A DNA stretch of 64,000 nt from Ptiloglossa arizonensis (lineage: Eukaryota > Arthropoda > Insecta > Hymenoptera > Colletidae). Below, one piece after another: positions 26,461-37,703 of this stretch (positions within the stretch are counted from its first letter, which is position 1; every line of letters starts with the position of its first letter). The stretch covers positions 1 to 64,000 of the forward strand of contig NW_027479724.1 of the NCBI RefSeq assembly GCF_051014685.1. The letters are read 5' to 3'. The notes under the pieces were generated by a model, which saw only the letters and a list, made by a program, of their open reading frames with translations, was not told where the DNA came from and did not search any database. Both the position numbers and the translations under genes were made by a program.

Positions 26461-28404
26461 GAATGGCCTAGGGAAAAAATACACATACCGTTGTAATCGG
26501 GCGGGTTTCTACTTTCAGATGCAATAGGAATATTTGGGTTAGGTTAATCCGTTCGCGAGATAAGTGAGTTTGAAGCTAAGAAATGGTTGAGAAGACAACA
26601 AATATTTCGCAATTCTGCTGCTCCAAACGCTTGACCAGAGTGGGCTAGGGAAAAAATACACATACCGTTGTAATCGGGCGAGTTTCTACTTTCAGATGCA
26701 ACAGGAATTTTTGGGTTAGGTCAATCCGTTCGCGAGATATGGGAGTTTGAAGCTAAGAAATGGTTGAGAAGGCAAAAAATTATTCGCAATTCTGCTGCTC
26801 CACACGCTTAACCAGAATGGCCTAGGGAAAAAATACACATACCGTTGTAATCGGGCGAGTTTCTACTTTCAGACGCAGCAGGAATTTTTGGGTTGTGTCA
26901 ATCCGTTCGCGAAATATGGGAGTTTGAAGCCAAGAAATGGTTGAGAAGGCAAAAAATTTTTCGCAATTCTGCTGCTCCAAACGCTTAACCAGAATGGCCT
27001 ACGGAAAAAATACACACACCTTTGTAATCGGGCGAGAGTCTACTTTCAGATGCAATAGGAATTTTTGGGTTGGGTCAATCCGTTCGCGAGATATGGGAGT
27101 TTGAAGCCAAGAAATGGTTGAGAAGGCAAAAAATTTTTCGCAATTCTGCTGCTCCAAACGCTTAACCAGAATGGCCTAGGGAAAAAATACACATACCGTT
27201 GTAATCGAGCGAGTTTCTACTTTCAGGCGCAACAGGAATTTTTGGGTTATGTCAATCCGTTCGCGAGAAATGGGAGTTTGAAGCCAAGAAATGGTTGAGA
27301 AGACAACAAATTTTTCGCAATTCTGCTGCTCCAAACGCTTAACCAGAATGGCCTAGGGAGAAAATTCACATACCGTTGTAATCGGGCGGGTTTCTACTTT
27401 CAGATGCAATAGGAATTTTTGGGTTAGGTCAATCCGTTCGCGAGATATGGGAGTTTGAATCCAAGAAATGGTTGAGAAGGCAAAAAATTTTTCGCAATTC
27501 TGCTGCTCCAAATGCTTAACCAGAATGGCCTAGGGAAAAAATACACATACCGTTGTAATTGGGCGGGTTTCTACTTTCAGATGCAATAGGAATATTTGGG
27601 TTAGGTTAATCCGTTCGCGAGATATGGGAGTTTGAAACTAAGAAATGGTTGAGAAGACAACAAATTTTTCGCACTTCTGCTGCTCCAAACGCTTGACCGG
27701 AGTGGCCTAGGGAGAAAATTCACATACCGTTGTAATCGGGCGGGTTTCTACTTTCAGATGCAATAGGAATTTTTGGGTTAGGTCAATCCGTTCGCGAGAT
27801 ATGGGAGTTTGAAGCTAAGAAATGGTTGAGAAGGCAAAAAATTATTCGCAATTCTGCTGCTCCACACGCTTAACCAGAATGGCCTAGGGAAAAAATACAC
27901 ATACCGTTGTAATCGGGCGAGTTTCTACTTTCAGACGCAGCAGGAATTTTTGGGTTGTGTCAATCCGTTCGCGAAATATGGGAGTTTGAGGCCAAGAAAT
28001 GGTTGAGAAGGCAAAAAATTTTTCGCAATTCTGCAGCTCCAAACGCTTAACCAGAATGGGCTACGGAAAAAATACACACACCGTTGTAATCGGGCGAGTT
28101 TCTACTTTCAGATGCAACAGGAATTTTTGGGTTAGGTCAATCCGTTCGCGAGATATGGGAGTTTGAAGCTAAGAAATGGTTGAGAAGGCAAAAAATTATT
28201 CGCAATTCTGCTGCTCCACACTCTTAACCAGAATGGCCTAGGGAAAAAATACACATACCGTTGTAATCGGGCGAGTTTCTACTTTCAGACGCAGCAGGAA
28301 TTTTTGGGTTGTGTCAATCCGTTCGCGAAATATGGGAATTTGAAGCCAAGAAATGGTTGAGAAGGCAAAAAATTTTTCGCAATTCTGCTGCTCCAAACGC
28401 TTAA
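26461..28404 (+). repeat. Right-hand HOR family, first run (types 4-13)
   Basis: The monomers follow the same order as positions 4 to 13 of the 18-mer defined at 29,991-37,703. The order is aatatttggg with gcttgaccagag, then aaattattc with ccacacgc, gacgcagcagg with gggttgtgtc, gcgagagtc, atcgagcg with gagaaatggg, gggcgggtttc with gaatcc, and gaaactaag. It ends with two aaattattc/cagcagg pairs 354 bp apart. Private differences include cacctttgtaatc at about 27,017, gcttgaccggag at about 27,690 and cacactcttaacc at about 28,217. Confidence 0.75.
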
Positions 28405-29990
28405 CCAGAATGGCCTAGGGAAAAAATACACATACCGTTGTAATCGGGCGAGTTTCTACTTTCAGATGCAATAGGAATTTTTGGGTTAGGTCAATCCTTT
28501 CGCGAGATATGGGAGTTTGAAGCTAAGAAATGGTTGAGAAGGCAAAAAATTTTTCACAATTCTGCTGCTCCAAACGCTTAACCAGAATGGCCTAGGGAAA
28601 AAATACAGATACCGTTGTAATCGGGCGAGTTTCTACTTTCAGACGCAATAGGAATTTTAGGGTTAGGCAATCCGTTCGCGAGGTATGGGAGTTTGAAGCC
28701 AAGAAATGGTTGAGAAGGCAAAAAATTTTTCGCAATTCTGCTGCTCCAAACGCTTAACCAGAATTGCCTAGGGAAAAAATACACATACCGTTGCAATCGG
28801 GCGAGTTTCTACTTTCAGATGCAATAGGAATTTTTGGGTTAGGTCAATCCTTTCGCGATATATGGGAGATTGAGGCCAAGAAATGGTTGAGAAGGCAAAA
28901 AATTTTTCACAATTCTGCGGCTCCAAACGCTTAACCAGAATGGCCTAGGGAAAAAATACACATACCGTTGTAATCGGGCGAGTTTCTACTTTCAGACGCA
29001 ACAGGAATTTTTGGGTTAGGTCAATCCGTTCGCGAGATATGGGAGTTTGAAGCCAAGAAATGGTTGAGAAGGCAGAAAATTTTTCGCAATTCTGCTGCTC
29101 CAAACGCTTAACCAGAATGGCCTAGGGAAAAAATACACAGACCGTTGTAATCGGGCGAGTTTCTACTTTCAGATGCAATAGGAATTTTTGGGTTAGGTCA
29201 ATCCGTTCGCGAGATATGGGAGTTTGAAGCTAAGAAATGGTTGTGAAGACAACAAATTTTTCGCACTTCTGCTGCTCCAAAAGCTTAACCAGAATGGCCC
29301 AGGGAAAAAATACACATACCGTTGTAATCGGGCGAGTTTCGACTTTCAGATGCAATAGGAATTTTTGGGTTAGGTCAATACGTTCGCGAAATATGGGACT
29401 TTGAAGCCAAGAAATGGTTGAGAAGGCAAAAAATTTTTCGCAATTCTGCTGCTCCAAACGCTTAACCAGAATGGCCTAGGGAAAAAATACACATACCGCT
29501 GTAATCGGGCGAGTTTCTACTTTTAGATGCAATAGGAATTTTTGGGTTAGGTCAATCCGTTCGCGAGATATGGGAGTTTGAAGCCAAGAAATGGTTGAGA
29601 AGGCAAAAAATTTTTCGCAATTCTGCGGCTCCAAACGCTTAACCAGAATGACCTAGGGAAAACATACACATACCGTTGTAATCGGGCGAGTTTCTACTTT
29701 CAGATGCAATAGGAATTTTTGGGTTAGGTCAATCCTTTCGCGAGATATGGGAGTTTGAAGCTAAGAAATGGTTGAGAAGACATCAAACTTTTCGCACTTC
29801 TGCTGCTCCAAACGCTTAACCAGAATGGCCTAGGGAAAAAATACACATACCGCTGTAATCGGGCGAGTTTCTACTTTTAGATGCAATAGGAATTTTTGGG
29901 TTAGGTCAATCCGTTCGCGAGATATGGGAGTTTGAAGCCAAGAAATGGTTGAGAAGGCAAAAAATTATTCGCAATTCTGCTGCACCACAC
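28405..29990 (+). repeat. Mosaic segment mixing left- and right-family monomers
   Basis: This segment holds a 176-bp monomer (deletion at 28,662), a HindIII-type monomer of the left family (29,281), and two copies of the right-family type 1 monomer (ttttagatgc at 29,521 and 29,875, two monomers apart). At about 29,940-30,010 the variants aaattattc, ctgcaccacac and gaatcgcc lead into the regular 18-mer array. Confidence 0.65.
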
Positions 29991-32900
29991 GCTTAACCAG
30001 AATCGCCTAGGGAAAAAATACACATACCGTTGTAATCGGGCGAGTTTCTACTTTCAGATGCAATAGGAATATTTGGGTTAGGTTAATCCGTTCGCGAGAT
30101 ATGGGAGTTTGAAACTAAGAAATGGTTGAGAAGGCAAAAAATTTTTCACAATTCTGCTGCTCCAAACGCTTAACCAGAATGGCCTAGGGAAAAAATACAG
30201 ATACCGTTGTAATCGGGCGAGTTTCTACTTTCAGACGCAATAGGAATTTTAGGGTTAGGCAATCCGTTCGCGAGGTATGGGAGTTTGAAGCCAAGAAATG
30301 GTTGAGAAGGCAAAAAATTTTTCGCAATTCTGCTGCTCCAAACGCTTAACCAGAATTGCCTAGGGAAAAAATACACATACCGTTGCAATCGGGCGAGTTT
30401 CTACTTTCAGATGCAATAGGAATTTTTGGGTTAGGTCAATCCTTTCGCGATATATGGGAGATTGAGTCCAAGAAATGGTTGAGAAGGCAAAAAATTTTTC
30501 ACAATTCTGCTGCTCCAAACGCTTAACCAGAATGGCCTAGGGAAAAAATACAGATACCGTTGTAATCGGGCGAGTTTCTACTTTCAGACGCAATAGGAAT
30601 TTTAGGGTTAGGTCAATCCGTTCGCGAGGTATGGGAGTTTGAAGCCAAGAAATGGTTGAGAAGGCAAAAAATTTTTCGCAATACTGCTGGTCCAAACGCT
30701 TAACCAGAATTGCCTAGGGAAAAAATACACATACCGTTGTAATCGGGCGAGTTTCTACTTTCAGATGCAATAGGAATTTTTGGGTTAGGTCAATCCTTTC
30801 GCGAGATATGGGAGTTTGAAGCTAAGAAATGGTTGAGAAGACATCAAACTTTTCGCACTTCTGCTGCTCCAAACGCTTAACCAGAATGGCCTAGGGAAAA
30901 AATACACATACCGCTGTAATCGGGCGAGTTTCTACTTTTAGATGCAATAGGAATTTTTGGGTTAGGTCAATCCGTTCGCGAGATATGGGAGTTTGAAGCC
31001 AAGAAATGGTTGAGAAGGCAAAAAATTTTTCGCAATTCTGCGGCTCCAAACGCTTAACCAGAATGACCTAGGGAAAACATACACATACCGTTGTAATCGG
31101 GCGAGTTTCTACTTTCAGATGCAATAGGAATTTTTGGGTTAGGACAATCCGTTCGTGAGATATGGGAGTTTGAGGCCAAGAAATGGTTGAGAAGGCAAAG
31201 AATTTTTCACAATTCTGCTGCTCCAAACGCTTAACCAGAATGGCCTAGGGAAAAAATACAGATACCGTTGTAATCGGGCGAGTTTCTACTTTCAGATGCA
31301 ATAGGAATTTTTGGGTTAGGTCAATCCGTTCGCGAGGTATGGGAGTTTGAAGCCAAGAAATGGTTGAGAAGGCAAAAAATTTTTCGCAATTCTGCTGCTC
31401 CAAATGCTTAACCAGAATGGCCTAGGGAAAAAATACACATACCGTTGTAATCGGGCGGGTTTCTACTTTCAGATGCAATAGGAATATTTGGGTTAGGTTA
31501 ATCCGTTCGCGAGATAAGGGAGTTTGAAGCTAAGAAATGGTTGAGAAGACAACAAATATTTCGCAATTCTGCTGCTCCAAACGCTTGACCAGAGTGGGCT
31601 AGGGAAAAAATACACATACCGTTGTAATCGGGCGAGTTTTTACTTTCAGATGCAACAGGAATTTTTGGGTTAGGTCAATCCGTTCGCGAGATATGGGAGT
31701 TTGAAGCTAAGAAATGGTTGAGAAGGCAAAAAATTATTCGCAATTCTGCTGCTCCACACGCTTAACCAGAATGGCCTAGGGAAAAAATACACATACCGTT
31801 GTAATCGGGCGAGTTTCTACTTTCAGACGCAGCAGGAATTTTTGGGTTGTGTCAATCCGTTCGCGAAATATGGGAGTTTGAAGCCAAGAAATGGTTGAGA
31901 AGGCAAAAAATTTTTCGCAATTCTGCTGCTCCAAACGCTTAACCAGAATGGCCTACGGAAAAAATACACACACCGTTGTAATCGGGCGAGAGTCTACTTT
32001 CAGATGCAATAGGAATTTTTGGGTTGGGTCAATCCGTTCGCGAGATATGGGAGTTTGAAGCCAAGAAATGGTTGAGAAGGCAAAAAATTTTTCGCAATTC
32101 TGCTGCTCCAAACGCTTAACCAGAATGGCCTAGGGAAAAAATACACATACCGTTGTAATCGAGCGAGTTTCTACTTTCAGGCGCAACAGGAATTTTTGGG
32201 TTATGTCAATCCGTTCGCGAGAAATGGGAGTTTGAAGCCAAGAAATGGTTGAGAAGACAACAAATTTTTCGCAATTCTGCTGCTCCAAACGCTTAACCAG
32301 AATGGCCTAGGGAAAAAATACACATACCGTTGTAATCGGGCGGGTTTCTACTTTCAGATGCAATAGGAATTTTTGGGTTAGGTCAATCCGTTCGCGAGAT
32401 ATGGGAGTTTGAATCCAAGAAATGGTTGAGAAGGCAAAAAATTTTTCGCAATTCTGCTGCTCCAAACGCTTAACCAGAATGGCCTAGGGAAAAAATACAC
32501 ATACCGTTGTAATCGGGCGGGTTTCTACTTTCAGATGCAATAGGAATATTTGGGTTAGGTTAATCCGTTCGCGAGATATGGGAGTTTGAAACTAAGAAAT
32601 GGTTGAGAAGACAACAAATTTTTCGCACTTCTGCTGCTCCAAACGCTTGACCAGAGTGGGCTAGGGAAAAAATACACATACCGTTGTAATCGGGCGAGTT
32701 TCTACTTTCAGATGCAACAGGAATTTTTGGGTTAGGTCAATCCGTTCGCGAGATATGGGAGTTTGAAGCTAAGAAATGGTTGAGAAGGCAAAAAATTATT
32801 CGCAATTCTGCTGCTCCACACGCTTAACCAGAATGGCCTAGGGAAAAAATACACATACCGTTGTAATCGGGCGAGTTTCTACTTTCAGACGCAGCAGGAA

Positions 32901-35900
32901 TTTTTGGGTTGTGTCAATCCGTTCGCGAAATATGGGAGTTTGAAGCCAAGAAATGGTTGAGAAGGCAAAAAATTTTTCGCAATTCTGCAGCTCCAAACGC
33001 TTAACCAGAATGGGCTACGGAAAAAATACACACACCGTTGTAATCGGGCGAGTTTCTACTTTCAGATGCAACAGGAATTTTTGGGTTAGGTCAATCCGTT
33101 CGCGAGATATGGGAGTTTGAAGCGACGAAATGGTTGAGAAGGCAAAAAATTATTCGCAATTCTGCTGCTCCACACGCTTAACCAGAATCGCCTAGGGAAA
33201 AAATACACATACCGTTGTAATCGGGCGAGTTTCTACTTTCAGATGCAATAGGAATATTTGGGTTAGGTTAATCCGTTCGCGAGATATGGGAGTTTGAAAC
33301 TAAGAAATGGTTGAGAAGGCAAAAAATTTTTCACAATTCTGCTGCTCCAAACGCTTAACCAGAATGGCCTAGGGAAAAAATACAGATACCGTTGTAATCG
33401 GGCGAGTTTCTACTTTCAGACGCAATAGGAATTTTAGGGTTAGGCAATCCGTTCGCGAGGTATGGGAGTTTGAAGCCAAGAAATGGTTGAGAAGGCAAAA
33501 AATTTTTCGCAATTCTGCTGCTCCAAACGCTTAACCAGAATTGCCTAGGGAAAAAATACACATACCGTTGCAATCGGGCGAGTTTCTACTTTCAGATGCA
33601 ATAGGAATTTTTGGGTTAGGTCAATCCTTTCGCGATATATGGGAGATTGAGTCCAAGAAATGGTTGAGAAGGCAAAAAATTTTTCACAATTCTGCTGCTC
33701 CAAACGCTTAACCAGAATGGCCTAGGGAAAAAATACAGATACCGTTGTAATCGGGCGAGTTTCTACTTTCAGACGCAATAGGAATTTTAGGGTTAGGTCA
33801 ATCCGTTCGCGAGGTATGGGAGTTTGAAGCCAAGAAATGGTTGAGAAGGCAAAAAATTTTTCGCAATTCTGCTGGTCCAAACGCTTAACCAGAATTGCCT
33901 AGGGAAAAAATACACATACCGTTGTAATCGGGCGAGTTTCTACTTTCAGATGCAATAGGAATTTTTGGGTTAGGTCAATCCTTTCGCGAGATATGGGAGT
34001 TTGAAGCTAAGAAATGGTTGAGAAGACATCAAACTTTTCGCACTTCTGCTGCTCCAAACGCTTAACCAGAATGGCCTAGGGAAAAAATACACATACCGCT
34101 GTAATCGGGCGAGTTTCTACTTTTAGATGCAATAGGAATTTTTGGGTTAGGTCAATCCGTTCGCGAGATATGGGAGTTTGAAGCCAAGAAATGGTTGAGA
34201 AGGCAAAAAATTTTTCGCAATTCTGCGGCTCCAAACGCTTAACCAGAATGACCTAGGGAAAACATACACATACCGTTGTAATCGGGCGAGTTTCTACTTT
34301 CAGATGCAATAGGAATTTTTGGGTTAGGACAATCCGTTCGTGAGATATGGGAGTTTGAGGCCAAGAAATGGTTGAGAAGGCAAAGAATTTTTCACAATTC
34401 TGCTGCTCCAAACGCTTAACCAGAATGGCCTAGGGAAAAAATACAGATACCGTTGTAATCGGGCGAGTTTCTACTTTCAGATGCAATAGGAATTTTTGGG
34501 TTAGGTCAATCCGTTCGCGAGGTATGGGAGTTTGAAGCCAAGAAATGGTTGAGAAGGCAAAAAATTTTTCGCAATTCTGCTGCTCCAAATGCTTAACCAG
34601 AATGGCCTAGGGAAAAAATACACATACCGTTGTAATCGGGCGGGTTTCTACTTTCAGATGCAATAGGAATATTTGGGTTAGGTTAATCCGTTCGCGAGAT
34701 AAGGGAGTTTGAAGCTAAGAAATGGTTGAGAAGACAACAAATATTTCGCAATTCTGCTGCTCCAAACGCTTGACCAGAGTGGGCTAGGGAAAAAATACAC
34801 ATACCGTTGTAATCGGGCGAGTTTTTACTTTCAGATGCAACAGGAATTTTTGGGTTAGGTCAATCCGTTCGCGAGATATGGGAGTTTGAAGCTAAGAAAT
34901 GGTTGAGAAGGCAAAAAATTATTCGCAATTCTGCTGCTCCACACGCTTAACCAGAATGGCCTAGGGAAAAAATACACATACCGTTGTAATCGGGCGAGTT
35001 TCTACTTTCAGACGCAGCAGGAATTTTTGGGTTGTGTCAATCCGTTCGCGAAATATGGGAGTTTGAAGCCAAGAAATGGTTGAGAAGGCAAAAAATTTTT
35101 CGCAATTCTGCTGCTCCAAACGCTTAACCAGAATGGCCTACGGAAAAAATACACACACCGTTGTAATCGGGCGAGAGTCTACTTTCAGATGCAATAGGAA
35201 TTTTTGGGTTGGGTCAATCCGTTCGCGAGATATGGGAGTTTGAAGCCAAGAAATGGTTGAGAAGGCAAAAAATTTTTCGCAATTCTGCTGCTCCAAACGC
35301 TTAACCAGAATGGCCTAGGGAAAAAATACACATACCGTTGTAATCGAGCGAGTTTCTACTTTCAGGCGCAACAGGAATTTTTGGGTTATGTCAATCCGTT
35401 CGCGAGAAATGGGAGTTTGAAGCCAAGAAATGGTTGAGAAGACAACAAATTTTTCGCAATTCTGCTGCTCCAAACGCTTAACCAGAATGGCCTAGGGAAA
35501 AAATACACATACCGTTGTAATCGGGCGGGTTTCTACTTTCAGATGCAATAGGAATTTTTGGGTTAGGTCAATCCGTTCGCGAGATATGGGAGTTTGAATC
35601 CAAGAAATGGTTGAGAAGGCAAAAAATTTTTCGCAATTCTGCTGCTCCAAACGCTTAACCAGAATGGCCTAGGGAAAAAATACACATACCGTTGTAATCG
35701 GGCGGGTTTCTACTTTCAGATGCAATAGGAATATTTGGGTTAGGTTAATCCGTTCGCGAGATATGGGAGTTTGAAACTAAGAAATGGTTGAGAAGACAAC
35801 AAATTTTTCGCACTTCTGCTGCTCCAAACGCTTGACCAGAGTGGGCTAGGGAAAAAATACACATACCGTTGTAATCGGGCGAGTTTCTACTTTCAGATGC

Positions 35901-37703
35901 AACAGGAATTTTTGGGTTAGGTCAATCCGTTCGCGAGATATGGGAGTTTGAAGCTAAGAAATGGTTGAGAAGGCAAAAAATTATTCGCAATTCTGCTGCT
36001 CCACACGCTTAACCAGAATGGCCTAGGGAAAAAATACACATACCGTTGTAATCGGGCGAGTTTCTACTTTCAGACGCAGCAGGAATTTTTGGGTTGTGTC
36101 AATCCGTTCGCGAAATATGGGAGTTTGAAGCCAAGAAATGGTTGAGAAGGCAAAAAATTTTTCGCAATTCTGCAGCTCCAAACGCTTAACCAGAATGGGC
36201 TACGGAAAAAATACACACACCGTTGTAATCGGGCGAGTTTCTACTTTCAGATGCAACAGGAATTTTTGGGTTAGGTCAATCCGTTCGCGAGATATGGGAG
36301 TTTGAAGCGACGAAATGGTTGAGAAGGCAAAAAATTATTCGCAATTCTGCTGCTCCACACGCTTAACCAGAATCGCCTAGGGAAAAAATACACATACCGT
36401 TGTAATCGGGCGAGTTTCTACTTTCAGATGCAATAGGAATATTTGGGTTAGGTTAATCCGTTCGCGAGATATGGGAGTTTGAAACTAAGAAATGGTTGAG
36501 AAGGCAAAAAATTTTTCACAATTCTGCTGCTCCAAACGCTTAACCAGAATGGCCTAGGGAAAAAATACAGATACCGTTGTAATCGGGCGAGTTTCTACTT
36601 TCAGACGCAATAGGAATTTTAGGGTTAGGCAATCCGTTCGCGAGGTATGGGAGTTTGAAGCCAAGAAATGGTTGAGAAGGCAAAAAATTTTTCGCAATTC
36701 TGCTGCTCCAAACGCTTAACCAGAATTGCCTAGGGAAAAAATACACATACCGTTGCAATCGGGCGAGTTTCTACTTTCAGATGCAATAGGAATTTTTGGG
36801 TTAGGTCAATCCTTTCGCGATATATGGGAGATTGAGTCCAAGAAATGGTTGAGGAGGCAAAAAATTTTTCACAATTCTGCTGCTCCAAACGCTTAACCAG
36901 AATGGCCTAGGGAAAAAATACAGATACCGTTGTAATCGGGCGAGTTTCTACTTTCAGACGCAATAGGAATTTTAGGGTTAGGTCAATCCGTTCGCGAGGT
37001 ATGGGAGTTTGAAGCCAAGAAATGGTTGAGAAGGCAAAAAATTTTTCGCAATTCTGCTGGTCCAAACGCTTAACCAGAATTGCCTAGGGAAAAAATACAC
37101 ATACCGTTGTAATCGGGCGAGTTTCTACTTTCAGATGCAATAGGAATTTTTGGGTTAGGTCAATCCTTTCGCGAGATATGGGAGTTTGAAGCTAAGAAAT
37201 GGTTGAGAAGACATCAAACTTTTCGCACTTCTGCTGCTCCAAACGCTTAACCAGAATGGCCTAGGGAAAAAATACACATACCGCTGTAATCGGGCGAGTT
37301 TCTACTTTTAGATGCAATAGGAATTTTTGGGTTAGGTCAATCCGTTCGCGAGATATGAGAGTTTGAAGCCAAGAAATGGTTGAGAAGGCAAAAAATTTTT
37401 CGCAATTCTGCGGCTCCAAACGCTTAACCAGAATGACCTAGGGAAAACATACACATACCGTTGTAATCGGGCGAGTTTCTACTTTCAGATGCAATAGGAA
37501 TTTTTGGGTTAGGACAATCCGTTCGTGAGATGTGGGAGATTGAGGCCAAGAAATGGTTGAGAAGGCAAAGAATTTTTCACAATTCTGCTGCTCCAAACGC
37601 TTAACCAGAATGGCCTAGGGAAAAAATACAGATACCGTTGTAATCGGGCGAGTTTCTACTTTCAGATGCAATAGGAATTTTTGGGTTAGGTCAATCCGTT
37701 CGC
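29991..37703 (+). repeat. Clean 18-mer higher-order repeat, period 3,185 bp, about 2.4 copies
   Basis: Markers repeat at exactly 3,185 bp (18 x 177 minus 1): ttttagatgc at 30,936, 34,121 and 37,306, and the gcgacgaaatgg monomer at about 33,122 and 36,307. Starting at ttttagatgc, the 18 types are: 1 ctgcggctcc; 2 ggacaatcc, ttcgtgag, caaagaattt; 3 gaggtatgg, ccaaatgctt; 4 aatatttggg, gataaggg, gcttgaccagag; 5 gatgcaacagg, aaattattc, ccacacgc; 6 cagcagg, gggttgtgtc; 7 gcgagagtc, gggttgggtc; 8 caggcgcaac, gagaaatggg; 9 gaatcc; 10 aatatttggg, gaaactaag, gcttgaccagag; 11 like 5; 12 like 6 with a PstI site ctgcag; 13 gcgacg, gaatcgcc; 14 aatatttggg, gaaactaag, cacaattc; 15 the 176-bp form; 16 gatatatgggagattgag; 17 ttttagggttaggtc, ctggtcc; 18 agacatcaaac. 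Adjacent copies are nearly identical. Confidence 0.9.
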
